The notes: generated by a model not told the origin, from the letters alone. Shown: positions 15,690-24,973, numbered from the stretch's first letter. The stretch is 64,000 nt of DNA from Xenorhabdus griffiniae (GCF_037265215.1 NZ_CP147737.1:1054001-1118000), one strand, 5' to 3'. A program made the numbers and translations.

Positions 15690-16864
15690 AATTCAGCAAT
15701 TCCGATGTTTTTTGCGAGTTCATTTTCACTCAGGCCAAGTTCCACAAGGTAAGCAGCCCCCCGTCCGAGTAATGCCGCCATTGTATCGCAATAAATCGTT
15801 TTATTATTAAAGGCATTATCTCGCGAATACCTGTTTACAGGTTTTCCGCCTGCACAAATTTTTTGCCAGATACATCCTTGGCAATCCACAGGTAAAGAGG
15901 ATTCAATTTTGTGAAATTCGCGCATGGGTTGACTGTTTACTATCTGAGCATAAGTTGCATCTGCAATGTTACCTATTGGTGTAAATATCTCTGAAACCGT
16001 TGAGCGCAAAGTATCATCAATGTAGATGTCACCAGTAGACGTAACCGTTATGGCTAAAGCTTCAAATCCTTCAGTCGGCGGCGTCACTCCCAATACTATG
16101 TATTTCGATGATCCAGCCAGTCTAGTGAAGTAACTGGATAAAATTCTTACATCACAATTAGGATCACTTTGTTCAAACCAAGCATCACAGACATCAATAA
16201 GAAAACGTTTAACTCCTTCTGTGTTGGTTGTATTTTCGTAATTGCTGTCAGGTAATAGAAAATCAAATCTTTTACACTGCATATCATGATAAAAGTGGTC
16301 AAAAAGTTCTTTACCACTGGCTTCGGGATCAATAACAGAAAGTATGGAGGGATAGTTAAGAATATTTCTTTCTTTCGCCGCTGTACACAATGCTTTATAT
16401 CCGTTTAAGGTTGCCTCATATGAGCTACGCCCTTTGTGATCGAGACGGTATTTGTCGTTTATGTGTTTCGGACCATCGATGGAAATGTTTACAGAAATAT
16501 TAAACTTTTCAAAAATGGCAATCCATTCATTGTTGATCAAGGTTGCGTTAGTCTGTAATGCAAAGCGCAACTCTGCATTCTTGTAATCTCCAGAATTGAG
16601 CGTTTCACATAGGTAAATTAAACGCTCTTTCTTGAGCATCAATGGTTCACCGCCATGCAAATCAATCTGTATTACGTCTGGGTTAACATCTTCAGCAACC
16701 CTTTCTAAAAAACCTTTCAACCCTATTATAGTGTTGTGGGAAATAACTGGAGCACTGTTTAGTGCAATATCACTTCCCATATTAAACACATAACAATATG
16801 AACAGTTTAGATTACAGCGCTCGCTTATTTTGAGAATTACTTCTAAGTGATTTATTTTATTCAT
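15686..16864 (-). CDS. Radical SAM/SPASM cyclophane peptide maturase (Xye/Grr type)
   Basis: A 392-residue radical SAM enzyme expected to cross-link an aromatic side chain to the beta-carbon of the residue two positions on in the precursor core. Cys17, Cys21 and Cys24 form the CxxxCxxC cluster motif (ERCNLNCSYC), HGGEP is the SAM-binding motif, and a C-terminal Cys-rich segment (CQGCIWQKICAGG, then Cys in YCDTM) resembles a SPASM/twitch auxiliary-cluster domain. I start at MNKINHLEV (ATG 16864); a TTG three codons earlier is less likely. It is the only intact maturase for two precursors, so it must accept both W-x-K/R and F-x-K triads if both are modified. Confidence 0.88.
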   Translation of the reverse strand: MNKINHLEVILKISERCNLNCSYCYVFNMGSDIALNSAPVISHNTIIGLKGFLERVAEDVNPDVIQIDLHGGEPLMLKKERLIYLCETLNSGDYKNAELRFALQTNATLINNEWIAIFEKFNISVNISIDGPKHINDKYRLDHKGRSSYEATLNGYKALCTAAKERNILNYPSILSVIDPEASGKELFDHFYHDMQCKRFDFLLPDSNYENTTNTEGVKRFLIDVCDAWFEQSDPNCDVRILSSYFTRLAGSSKYIVLGVTPPTEGFEALAITVTSTGDIYIDDTLRSTVSEIFTPIGNIADATYAQIVNSQPMREFHKIESSLPVDCQGCIWQKICAGGKPVNRYSRDNAFNNKTIYCDTMAALLGRGAAYLVELGLSENELAKNIGIAEL

Positions 16865-16929
16865 ATTTAGCAAGCCATCAAGTAAGTTGGTAAAAACATG
16901 TTGTCATCGACCACACGTTGACGTAAAGA

Positions 16930-17084
16930 TCCGCCTTCTATGAAGGCGGAATTAATTTCACCCCAAAAGGACGTACTAATAAAATACCTAAAAATAAATC
17001 TCTACCAATTCTGATAATTTCAAATCTAAAGGCTAATAAAAGGCAGAGTCAAAACATTGCTGACCACCTCCACATAAGGTGGTC
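16930..17084. promoter_or_regulatory. Two hairpins between precursor 1 and the maturase
   Basis: In the 232-bp gap are perfect 8-bp stems at 17062-17069/17077-17084 (GACCACCT) and 16930-16937/16943-16950 (TCCGCCTT). Neither has a strong T tract. They could attenuate read-through, so that precursor is made in excess over the maturase and exporter. Confidence 0.55.
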
Positions 17085-17096
17085 TTCAGTTAAGAA

Positions 17097-17246
17097 TCAA
17101 AAGCTCTTTTTCCAATCAAGTTTGAACCATGTTTCAGCAGTAGATGCGCCACCACGAACAAAATCAAGTAATTCAGACGCTTTTTGACCTTTCTGATTTT
17201 TCAGGTTTGTAGAATTTTCTTGAATCACTTTTTGTAATTCTTTCAT
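17097..17246 (-). CDS. Precursor peptide 1 (xye-type, cyclophane RiPP)
   Basis: A 49-residue precursor directly upstream of the maturase. The leader MKELQKVIQENSTNLKNQKG...LLDFVRGG differs from that of precursor 2 at only two positions and ends in the double glycine. The core is ASTAETWFKLDWKKSF with two triads, WFK and WKK, separated by two residues, the same layout as FFK/WDR in precursor 2. AGGAT precedes the ATG. The predicted product is a small peptide with two strained cyclophanes, exported after C39 cleavage, probably a bacteriocin-like antibiotic. Activity is inference from the family. Confidence 0.88.
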   Translation of the reverse strand: MKELQKVIQENSTNLKNQKGQKASELLDFVRGGASTAETWFKLDWKKSF

Positions 17247-17854
17247 ATTAATATCCTAAAAAAGGTTGAGTAAGAGAAGATAAAAATGGAATTTAATATA
17301 ACTTTAATTCCATTTTATTTCGCTGATCTACAGAAATATTTTGTTAAAATTTATCCGTAATCAGCATTATCTAATGTATATTACCAAAAATCAAAGTCAA
17401 CAATTTTTTTACAAAAAAACAACAGGAATAACACATGTGAAATATAAGCTAATTCATATAATTCAATTGGAACTATTAAGTTTTTAATTATAAATTAAAT
17501 GTATTAAATATAGTATTTTATTGGTGATTGTTTTTTAAGAAATAATATTGTGTTGTTTTTATATACTTAAATTTTAAGTGTTCTTTAGTTATTTTTAATT
17601 TTTGGTAATGATTCCAATTTATTGTTAGCGGTTATCACAGCTATCCGATCACTACCCAAACTCAGAACTTCATGAGCAGTTAAAACTGTGCGGCTATTGG
17701 CCGCACACCACATAAAATGCTTCTTACATTTTTTGGGTAACCGGAATATCTGGTTGATCTCTACTTTGGCGTTCATTCACAGATTTTACTTTCTCAACGG
17801 AAAAGCTGGTTGTTTTGTTGCCCCTAAACCATATATCACATAATATATACCTGT
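17247..17854. other. Leader of precursor 1 and adjacent AT-rich region
   Basis: The first 230 bp (17247-17480) are the long leader shared with precursor 2. The rest to 17580 is extremely AT-rich. From about 17585 the base composition becomes more balanced. It contains a CGGCTATTGGCCG dyad near 17691-17703 and a 63-codon minus-strand frame (17585-17776) that I cannot assign; it may be a gene fragment left at the border of the ISL3-type element. Confidence 0.4.
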
Positions 17855-17881
17855 GTGACATATGGTTGTTTGGGGGTAAGA

Positions 17882-18925
17882 ATGAAGCAATATGAGCCAG
17901 TACCACCGCCTGTTACGTGGTTCGGAAGTAAAAGCAGGCTGGTTAAAGAGATCGTTAAGCATTTTCCAGAGCATCAGACGTATGTCGATGTGTTTGGTGG
18001 AAGTGGAGCCGTTCTACTTGGCAAAAAACCAAGCAAAGTTGAGGTATATAACGATCTGAACAGAAAGATGACCAGTCTGTTTAATGTGCTATCCGACAAG
18101 CGAAAAACTCAAGAGCTGGTTCGCAGACTGGAATTAACTCCATACAGCAGAGATGAGTTCAGGTCCGCAGCTGCATCTGTCGATGATGAATGTGATGAAA
18201 TTGAGCTTGCAAGGCTCATGATCGTTGTCCAACGCCAGTCTCACGGGGGCTTAGCTAAGCAGTGGTCATACTGCGTTGACGCTCCGGCAGGTGGATACAG
18301 TGCCAGTGTTCGTAAGTTTCATACGGGCATAGAGCGTCTTCCCAATGTGCAAGCGAGGATGCGAAAAGTTCAGATTGAAAACCTGTGCTTCACTGATCTA
18401 ATCCCTCGATATGATAGGCCTGGAACCCTGTTCTATCTCGATCCCCCGTATGTGCCAGACACTCGAATTAATGGTCAGTATGAGAATGAAATGACCATTG
18501 AGGATCATCATGCGCTTGTCGATCTGCTGCTGTCGTCTCGCGGGATGTTTGTTTTGTCGGGGTACAAAACACCTGTTTACGTTCCGTTAGAAAATGCGGG
18601 ATGGAATCGAGTAGATATAGAGACATATGCCAGCACAAGCAAAACTCGAACAAAGAGGACGGAATGTCTTTGGGTGTCTCCTAACTGTTTGAATAAAAAA
18701 GATATTCCAACATATCTGGATATTGAGAATGATTCAGACCTGACAAACCGCCAAAAGGCGGCCTTGAGGGTTCACCGACACAGGCGGGAACAGTCCGAGT
18801 CCGCTATAAAAGAAGCGATTTACAGCCTGAAACGCATGAAGAAAAAAGTGACAAAAGTGGAGGTGTCTCGGATGACAGGGATCAGTCGAGAACATATCAC
18901 CAGGCATTACGGACACCTTTTTTAG
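17882..18925 (+). CDS. D12-class adenine-N6 DNA methyltransferase with C-terminal HTH
   Basis: A 347-residue Dam-like methyltransferase. PPVTWFGSKSRL and DVFGGSGAVLLGK (motif I) bind SAM, and DPPY (LFYLDPPYVPDTR) is the catalytic motif IV. An added C-terminal tail (about 280-347) ends in a helix-turn-helix-like TKVEVSRMTGISREHI. The start at 17882 follows GGGGGTAAG. The stop lies eight bases before the ISL3 transposase ATG, so the two form one unit. Methyltransferases as passengers of ISL3 elements are known. It may protect or regulate the element, or modify GATC-like sites. The target is not determinable here. Confidence 0.88.
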   Translation: MKQYEPVPPPVTWFGSKSRLVKEIVKHFPEHQTYVDVFGGSGAVLLGKKPSKVEVYNDLNRKMTSLFNVLSDKRKTQELVRRLELTPYSRDEFRSAAASVDDECDEIELARLMIVVQRQSHGGLAKQWSYCVDAPAGGYSASVRKFHTGIERLPNVQARMRKVQIENLCFTDLIPRYDRPGTLFYLDPPYVPDTRINGQYENEMTIEDHHALVDLLLSSRGMFVLSGYKTPVYVPLENAGWNRVDIETYASTSKTRTKRTECLWVSPNCLNKKDIPTYLDIENDSDLTNRQKAALRVHRHRREQSESAIKEAIYSLKRMKKKVTKVEVSRMTGISREHITRHYGHLF

Positions 18926-18933
18926 GATATTAA

Positions 18934-20226
18934 ATGAACGATTTACAAGAAAGTAACAGCATACATTTGCCTGAGTATGAGGTGCTGGGCTGCAAAACCA
19001 CCGACGACGAAATGCACTTCCAAGTGGTCGCGCCCGATCCCATTGCCTGCGAAGAATGCGGAGTGCAGGGTGAGTTCGTGCGGTTCGGCAAGCGTGATGT
19101 TCCCTATCGTGATCTGCCCATCCACGGAAAGCGGGTCACCCTCTGGGTAGTCCGACGCCGATACACCTGCCGGGCCTGCAAGACCACCTTCAGACCCCAG
19201 CTACCTGAGATGGTGGACGGTTTCCGCATGACGTTGCGTTTGCATGAATACGTGGAGAAGGAATCCTTCAACCACCCCTACACCTTCGTGGCGGCACAGA
19301 CCGGCCTAGACGAGAAGACGGTACGCGGCATCTTCAACGCCCGCGCCGAGTTCCTGGGGCGCTGGCACCGCTTTGAAACACCCCGCATTTTGGGTATCGA
19401 CGAGCTGTACCTGAACAAGCGCTACTGCTGCATTCTGACCAACATCGAGGAGCGAACTCTGCTCGACCTGTTGTCCACACGCCGACAGGATGTGGTAACC
19501 AACTATCTGATGAAGCTGAAAGACCGACAGAAGGTCAAGATCGTTAGCATGGACATGTGGAACCCCTACCGGGCAGCGGTCAAGTCCGTGCTGCCACAGG
19601 CTCGCATTGTGGTCGATAAGTTCCATGTGGTGCGTATGGCCAACGATGCCTTGGAGAAGGTTCGCAAGGGTCTCAGAAAGGATCTGAAACCCGCCCAAAG
19701 CCGACCCCTCAAAGGAGACCGGAAAATCCTGCTGAAACGCGCTCACGAGGTCTCAGACCGGGAGTGGTTAATCATGGAAACTTGGACGGGTGCATTCCCG
19801 CAGCTGCGAGCCGCATACGAACACAAGGAGCGCTTCTACAGTATTTGGGACGCCTCCACACGGGTGCAGGCAGAGTCCGCACTGGACGAATGGATAGACA
19901 CCATCCCCAAGGGACAGAAGGAAGTCTGGAGCGATCTGGTCAGGGCTGTGGGCAACTGGCGCGAAGAGATCATGACCTACTTCGAGACAGACATGCCCGT
20001 CACCAACGCTTACACGGAGTCGATCAACCGATTGGCCAAGGACAAGAACCGTGAAGGACGTGGTTACTCCTTCGAGGTGATGCGGGCACGAATGCTCTAC
20101 ACCACCAAGCACAAGAAGAAGACCCCGACTGCGAAGGTCTCTCCGTTCTACAAGAAAACCATCGGTTACGGACTTCCGGACTTCGCAGAGGAACTCAACT
20201 ACGGGGTCGATCTATCAACCATCTGA
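18934..20226 (+). CDS. ISL3-family transposase
   Basis: A 430-residue transposase of the ISL3 family. The N-terminal zinc finger has CEECG and CRACKTTF Cys pairs (about 35-95), followed by a helical DNA-binding part and the catalytic domain with DDE residues in GIDELYL, SMDMWNPYR and the C-terminal TNAYTESINRLAK. The length is typical and it appears intact. GC-rich codons contrast with the AT-rich ICE, indicating recent transfer, probably from a different host lineage. Confidence 0.93.
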   Translation: MNDLQESNSIHLPEYEVLGCKTTDDEMHFQVVAPDPIACEECGVQGEFVRFGKRDVPYRDLPIHGKRVTLWVVRRRYTCRACKTTFRPQLPEMVDGFRMTLRLHEYVEKESFNHPYTFVAAQTGLDEKTVRGIFNARAEFLGRWHRFETPRILGIDELYLNKRYCCILTNIEERTLLDLLSTRRQDVVTNYLMKLKDRQKVKIVSMDMWNPYRAAVKSVLPQARIVVDKFHVVRMANDALEKVRKGLRKDLKPAQSRPLKGDRKILLKRAHEVSDREWLIMETWTGAFPQLRAAYEHKERFYSIWDASTRVQAESALDEWIDTIPKGQKEVWSDLVRAVGNWREEIMTYFETDMPVTNAYTESINRLAKDKNREGRGYSFEVMRARMLYTTKHKKKTPTAKVSPFYKKTIGYGLPDFAEELNYGVDLSTI

Positions 20227-20237
20227 GGGTGTTATCA

Positions 20238-20267
20238 GGTTGGTGGGGTGAAGGTGCCCCATCAACC
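20238..20267. terminator. Hairpin downstream of the ISL3 transposase
   Basis: 11-bp stem (GGTTGGTGGGG / CCCCATCAACC, one G-T pair) with an 8-nt loop, 12 nt after the transposase stop. There is no T tract. It may limit transposase read-through into the convergent traG gene. Confidence 0.6.
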
Positions 20268-20340
20268 ATTAAATCCGTATACCCCATTTTTTAAGCTAAT
20301 ATGATATTTTCGCTTAAAGCCTATTGCTAAACACCTCCTT

Positions 20341-21855
20341 TTACTTTTTCAATTTATTAATAGCCGCCTCCCCACCTTTACCCCCTGCTTGCTTAGATTC
20401 GGTAGTTCCTCTTTGCATTGCTCCAGTTTCCAATGTTCCACCGACTTTAACACCTGCCCAGGATAACGCTCCCATCCAAACTGCGGGTAATACTAAGAAC
20501 ATTGTTCCCATGACAAAGTTGATAATAATATCATCCGACGTATTTTGTATTCCCATCATATTCCAACGGCTATGTGTATCTGAACTATATAAAGCTTCGA
20601 TCATCCAGCTATCCAACCAACGAGCTAATTCCCACCAGAACGTTAAAAAATTCAAGGCAAAAATTACAAATGTTAATGTAATTGCTGTCTTAAAATCGTA
20701 GGCTGAAAACATTAAGATCAAAGGCAGCATTACATATATAGCCATCAACAATAGGCTTTGAACCATAGGCAGTGATTGCCGCATTGCGTCTAGTGCTGGA
20801 AATATTGCCAATGAACCCAGAACCTGCCCTACCATAGATCCGGCACGTGTCGCCGTACTTGTTATAGTGAAGAAATCAGCATTACCGCCATACCCCATAT
20901 ACACAGAATCTCCCTGAGACACTTGTAAGCTGGCTGGGCTGACTAAACGGCGAATAACAGCTTCCTGAAACTCTTTTGAATCTTCATTTATCAATCTCAT
21001 CGCTGATTTTGCGCGTAACCACATCCCTGGATCAGCTTGTTCCATTACTAATTTTCTAAGCCCAATTTTTTCATCTGACCACCACTGAGCACATGTAGGA
21101 TACCCTCCAACTCCAGTATTAGAATAACCATCGTCACGCTTAGAAACCCATGGAAAACCCTCTCTTGGAGTACGTGACTGTAAAGTTTGATAGGCTCCGT
21201 TTAGAAACGTTCGAGAACCTAGCCACTCCACATCTCTCAAAACACTTTCACTCGACTCCTTACCCTGGTCTTGACTCTTCCAGTCATATAATGCAAGTGA
21301 GTAACAGTCATTAGTAAAATCCTGTAATGCGGCTACTAATGAACCATTTTTTATATAACTATGCTGAACTTCAAAACGAACTTGGCGTAGATCCGGACGA
21401 CACGGAATAGTTGCAACAGAAGCTTGAGTAATCCCCTTAGATAATTTATGGACCAACATCCACCATATTGGCGCTTTTGCCGTTTTATCGTCTAAAGATG
21501 AAATAGTGCCTTTAAAACCAGAATCTTCTGGTTTTGCTGCTGTCCATGTTCCACAATATTTGCTTCTGCTTGAATCAATTTGCATAGTACTAAGACTAAC
21601 GTTAAAAAGTGGAACACAACAAAATACCATTACGACGAAAGCACCATAAATTGCATTTTCAATCCGAACAATAGATAAAGTTCCTTTATTTCCTTCGTCC
21701 TCCCCTTCTTCACGTACTTTTAACCATATACCCGCCACTTTAAATAGTAGTGGAACAACAAAAAGCCCTGTACTGAGTAGTATGTTCCATAAACCATTAT
21801 TAATTACCCAGCCCAATAAAGTCAGAAAATACTCAAGATAGTTATTTGTGGTCAT
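20341..21855 (-). CDS. traG: TraG-like conjugal transfer protein
   Basis: A 504-residue membrane protein resembling the N-terminal TraG domain of MPF_G-type systems, implicated in mating-pair formation or stabilisation. There are hydrophobic spans near 10-45, 75-100 and several between about 330 and 470 (LLLMAIYVMLPLILMFSAYDF, TFVIFALNFLTFW, FVMGTMFLVLPAVWMGALSW), with a periplasmic Cys-containing domain between. A glycine/lysine-rich tail ends KQAGGKGGEAAINKLKK. It is last in the transfer operon and overlaps nothing; the adjacent ISL3 element may mark where downstream genes were displaced. Confidence 0.8.
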   Translation of the reverse strand: MTTNNYLEYFLTLLGWVINNGLWNILLSTGLFVVPLLFKVAGIWLKVREEGEDEGNKGTLSIVRIENAIYGAFVVMVFCCVPLFNVSLSTMQIDSSRSKYCGTWTAAKPEDSGFKGTISSLDDKTAKAPIWWMLVHKLSKGITQASVATIPCRPDLRQVRFEVQHSYIKNGSLVAALQDFTNDCYSLALYDWKSQDQGKESSESVLRDVEWLGSRTFLNGAYQTLQSRTPREGFPWVSKRDDGYSNTGVGGYPTCAQWWSDEKIGLRKLVMEQADPGMWLRAKSAMRLINEDSKEFQEAVIRRLVSPASLQVSQGDSVYMGYGGNADFFTITSTATRAGSMVGQVLGSLAIFPALDAMRQSLPMVQSLLLMAIYVMLPLILMFSAYDFKTAITLTFVIFALNFLTFWWELARWLDSWMIEALYSSDTHSRWNMMGIQNTSDDIIINFVMGTMFLVLPAVWMGALSWAGVKVGGTLETGAMQRGTTESKQAGGKGGEAAINKLKK

Positions 21856-21857
21856 AA

Positions 21858-22178
21858 TTACTCTCCATTGTCATTGTTTATCCAAATAACCGCTTCACTG
21901 ACCAGGGCGAACAATACGAACATTATCACTACACGTTTAAAAGGTTGTTGTGATTCTAAGGGTACTTTTCCTGATTTCCATAAATTCCATAAGAAGACGC
22001 CAATCAATGCATATACAACCACGCGCCATAATAGTGAAAAATAGCGCCAGCGATACATTAATTGGTTAAAACCTCCGGCTAAATCAGGGTTTATTAAACT
22101 TAGGTGAGCAACAAAGAGCAATCCCATCATAAGAATAACAATGAAAACCATCCATTTTAAAAATATTTTAATTTTCAT
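21858..22178 (-). CDS. Small inner-membrane conjugation protein
   Basis: A 106-residue protein with three predicted membrane spans (about 8-28, 45-65, 82-100). A short frame of this kind precedes traG in PFGI-1-type ICEs and is uncharacterised. Its start overlaps the PFL_4711-like gene stop (ATGA), supporting operon membership. Confidence 0.7.
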   Translation of the reverse strand: MKIKIFLKWMVFIVILMMGLLFVAHLSLINPDLAGGFNQLMYRWRYFSLLWRVVVYALIGVFLWNLWKSGKVPLESQQPFKRVVIMFVLFALVSEAVIWINNDNGE

Positions 22179-23587
22179 TTTCTATTTTCTTCCGTAGCAG
22201 AAATACCCAATGAATTTACTCGTTTATCTGTGTTATCGTGAGATTGAGTCTGTGGGTTAGCTAAAGTTCTTTGATGGTCGCGCTCAATAATAGTCAAAAC
22301 AGTATTATTAGAAATTTCTCTTCGCAGTTCCATTTCGGTTTTTAGTGCATTGATTTCACGATCAAGAATATCAATCCGGCGATCACTCTCTTTAACAGCT
22401 TGTGATAAGTTAGCTGCATTAGGTTCTGATTGTCCGGTCATTAGCATCCTGCGCATAGTTAGCGCCAATTCAATTGTGTCTGACATAGCTAATTCGCCAG
22501 CTAAACGTTGTACTAGTGCACCGTTATCAGGATCTCTCCTTAATGACTGAATAACACCTCGTGTGACTATCAAGCTACCAGTTTTTAACTTAGATAGATT
22601 TTCAGTTGTAGGGGAAATATTACCGTTGACCAGTTTTACTAATTGCTCTTGATTATCTTTAGCTGTCTTTTCAATCACTGGAGCAAAACCAGTTCCAGCG
22701 ACGCTACTTCCAGGCTGATTTTCTGCTGTACCATCTGCACATTGGCTAGTATCTGTACAAGTGCGAATTGATTGATCACCCAAAATTTTCACAACAGTTT
22801 GTGCGGCTTCTTCACTATTTTTAAACCTCTGACAGGCTCCCCCTGAGCACTGACCTGTAGAAATAGTTTGATCACTGTTGACTGGTAAGTGATTCATCAT
22901 ATTAAAGCCAGCTTTAGCCAGATCACGCGTTGGTTGGATAGCTTTTTGCCCTTTTCCTCCTTTTTTTTGCCCTCCAATCCAAGGAACTCCTGCTTCCCCT
23001 TTAGCGCTATTAAGCTGATTGTTTGTCTTGACGGCATCATTACTACCATTATTCACTAATGTTTTGGCTTCTTCCATAACCGCTGCTTGTGACCATTTGC
23101 TGTTATCAGAGAAATCCATCAATCGCTTGGACAAGTTCTGACAATTAAATTGCGCTTTATCAAAAGCAACATTGGCCTGCAAAACTCCATTAGTCAGCAT
23201 TTCGTACAATCCTGGGTTAGCTCGTTGAATAATTAACCCAGGGAGACTTGCTACAGCTCCTGTTGCTCCTTGAACAATCTCCCCCATCAAGTTTTTAAAT
23301 CCATCAGTGATACCATTTAATTGGTTACTAATCGTAGTTTTTAAATCGAAATTTCCACACATCAAATCATTGGACCATCCAATTCCCATTCCAACTCGCT
23401 GCATAGTACTTCGGCTAGGCGGCTGAGATAGAACAGTGCCTCCACCAATCGTGTAGAACAATTTATCTGATACAGCACCACTCACATTTTTACCGTAACC
23501 TATTTTATTATCTTCCCAAGCAGAAGCAGAACCCCAGAGAAATAAAACCCCCATCAATACAGATTGCGAAATAATTTTCTTATTCAT
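22175..23587 (-). CDS. PFL_4711-family ICE protein (TraH-like)
   Basis: A 470-residue exported protein. The signal peptide (about 1-23, ending ASAW) is followed by GGGTVLSQPPSRSTMQRVGMGIGWSNDLMCGNFDLKTTI, typical of the TIGR03755-type family found between the TraU- and TraG-like genes. It is probably a periplasmic or outer-membrane part of the mating channel. A Cys-rich stretch (CSGGACQRF, CTDTSQCADG) in the middle and a coiled-coil C-terminus are visible. Confidence 0.85.
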   Translation of the reverse strand: MNKKIISQSVLMGVLFLWGSASAWEDNKIGYGKNVSGAVSDKLFYTIGGGTVLSQPPSRSTMQRVGMGIGWSNDLMCGNFDLKTTISNQLNGITDGFKNLMGEIVQGATGAVASLPGLIIQRANPGLYEMLTNGVLQANVAFDKAQFNCQNLSKRLMDFSDNSKWSQAAVMEEAKTLVNNGSNDAVKTNNQLNSAKGEAGVPWIGGQKKGGKGQKAIQPTRDLAKAGFNMMNHLPVNSDQTISTGQCSGGACQRFKNSEEAAQTVVKILGDQSIRTCTDTSQCADGTAENQPGSSVAGTGFAPVIEKTAKDNQEQLVKLVNGNISPTTENLSKLKTGSLIVTRGVIQSLRRDPDNGALVQRLAGELAMSDTIELALTMRRMLMTGQSEPNAANLSQAVKESDRRIDILDREINALKTEMELRREISNNTVLTIIERDHQRTLANPQTQSHDNTDKRVNSLGISATEENRK

Positions 23588-23600
23588 TTTTATTTTTTCC

Positions 23601-24563
23601 TTAAAAATTAGTACTACTCAGGAATTTCTGTCCACGACGTTTACAACAACTATATGGTTGCCAAAGTGCCCAAGCGTAATTACCGTTTTCTGCAACTATT
23701 CCAGATTTATCAGGAAAAACAGCGCAGCTATTACTAAGTTGAGGCGATAATCTCTGCCATTTATGATTTTTAGTACCAGTATTTTCTTGCACCGGATCAG
23801 GAGGCCAATAACCAGGCGTTTTATTTGCTTTTAGGGGTGAATAAATATGGGGCTGACCTGTACGAGTTATAATATCAGCGGCACGCTGAGCTACGACCGC
23901 AGCAGCCTTATAATCGTCTTGTTGTGTAACAAATCCGCTGCGAGGATAAACATTTCCCCACATATTTCCTGTATATTGCGAGCCAATCTCTCTCTTGCCA
24001 GGAATAATAGCTTCAGGATATAGAGTTTCGGGAATACCCGAACGCCATGGAAAACTGTCTAATGTACTCAGAAAATAGGGAAATAACGGCGTTGCAGCAC
24101 CGCTACAAGAATATCCGGGGATGCTCTTTCCAATTAGAGATGATCCAGGATGACCAATCGCATCGGCATATTTAAAATGTAGATTAGTTTTCCTCTTTGA
24201 TGTTTTCTGCTCATTATGCCCACCTCCCGCATATACACCAGATAATGCTCCTGTAATAGCGTTTTCCAAACCTCCAGAGGCTCCACTTACCATAGACATT
24301 TCTACCCATGGATTTCCGCTTGGTGAGTTGTATATGGATACAACAACTTCTGGAATAAAGTGTTCTACCTTTACTGAAGTTCTGACTTTGCACCCCCAGG
24401 GAGTACAGAACAGCCAATAGCAGATACCTTTTATTCGCCAACTAATACACGATGGAGATATAGAGCTGGCTATGATACTAGCGCTATTAATACTAGCTGC
24501 AGCCAGCGGAATATTAATTGCCCCTAGTAGCATAGAAGCCACTAGTAGCTTCAATTTTTTCAT
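23601..24563 (-). CDS. PFL_4710-family TraU-like protein
   Basis: A 320-residue exported, Cys-rich protein. The signal peptide is about 1-22. Conserved CISWRIKGICYWLFCTPWGCKV near the N-terminus and a C-terminal WALWQPYSCCKRRGQKFL motif are typical of TraU-like conjugation proteins with many disulfides. It acts in the periplasm in mating-pair formation. Its start overlaps the stop of the upstream PFL_4709-like gene, so the two are coupled. Confidence 0.88.
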   Translation of the reverse strand: MKKLKLLVASMLLGAINIPLAAASINSASIIASSISPSCISWRIKGICYWLFCTPWGCKVRTSVKVEHFIPEVVVSIYNSPSGNPWVEMSMVSGASGGLENAITGALSGVYAGGGHNEQKTSKRKTNLHFKYADAIGHPGSSLIGKSIPGYSCSGAATPLFPYFLSTLDSFPWRSGIPETLYPEAIIPGKREIGSQYTGNMWGNVYPRSGFVTQQDDYKAAAVVAQRAADIITRTGQPHIYSPLKANKTPGYWPPDPVQENTGTKNHKWQRLSPQLSNSCAVFPDKSGIVAENGNYAWALWQPYSCCKRRGQKFLSSTNF

Positions 24564-24973
24564 TAATTATTCCTCCTACGATATGTATCCACCAAGATTT
24601 GAGCACGGATAGCATCAGTACTGCCATACACAACATAGCGATCATCTATTACAATAGCTGGATATTTTTTTATACCCAATTCCCAAGCACGGATAATTCC
24701 CTGGTATGCTGTGACAATATCCTTTTCTTTTTCCCTCCATTCTGGCGATTGTAATAATCCAGTTATTAAAGAAGAGTTACTTGTATTTACAGAAATATTC
24801 ATAGTGTTAAACCAGTTTTCTGAAAACATATCAGGAGCATCAAGCCAAACAACTTGAATATCGTTTCTAGAGTCGCTTCTACTTGGTGGGTTTTCATGAT
24901 CGGTGTAAATGACAGTTGACGCTTGAGCTATTGATGTCAAAGCTATTACGATAAAAACAACCAGCATTTTCAT
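24563..24973 (-). CDS. PFL_4709-family protein (TrbC-like)
   Basis: A 136-residue exported protein (signal peptide about 1-20, ending AQAS) of the family encoded just before the TraU-like gene. Conserved AWELGIKKYPAIVIDDRYVVYG near the C-terminus resembles a thioredoxin-like TrbC domain but lacks a CxxC. I start at the ATG at 24973 (AGGG eight bases upstream) rather than the TTG in the longer frame. Confidence 0.8.
   Translation of the reverse strand: MKMLVVFIVIALTSIAQASTVIYTDHENPPSRSDSRNDIQVVWLDAPDMFSENWFNTMNISVNTSNSSLITGLLQSPEWREKEKDIVTAYQGIIRAWELGIKKYPAIVIDDRYVVYGSTDAIRAQILVDTYRRRNN

Larger units (their letters stand above)
17882..20267 (+). mobile_element. ISL3-family element with methyltransferase passenger (ends unresolved)
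   Basis: A methyltransferase-transposase pair inserted between the RiPP locus and the conjugation gene traG, with a much higher GC content (transposase part) than its neighbours. The right side ends in a GC-rich hairpin (20238-20267). I could not identify a convincing pair of terminal inverted repeats or an 8-bp target duplication; a weak GGTTGAT similarity exists at 17752 and, inverted, near 20261. Limits are the coding span plus hairpin. Confidence 0.6.

Noticed and set aside
17585..17776. 63-codon minus-strand frame beside the methyltransferase gene
   Set aside because: No recognised family or start signal; probably a fragment at the border of the ISL3 element.
19306..20112. Minus-strand frames of 146 and 114 codons inside the ISL3 transposase
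   Set aside because: High-GC antisense shadows of a clear transposase.
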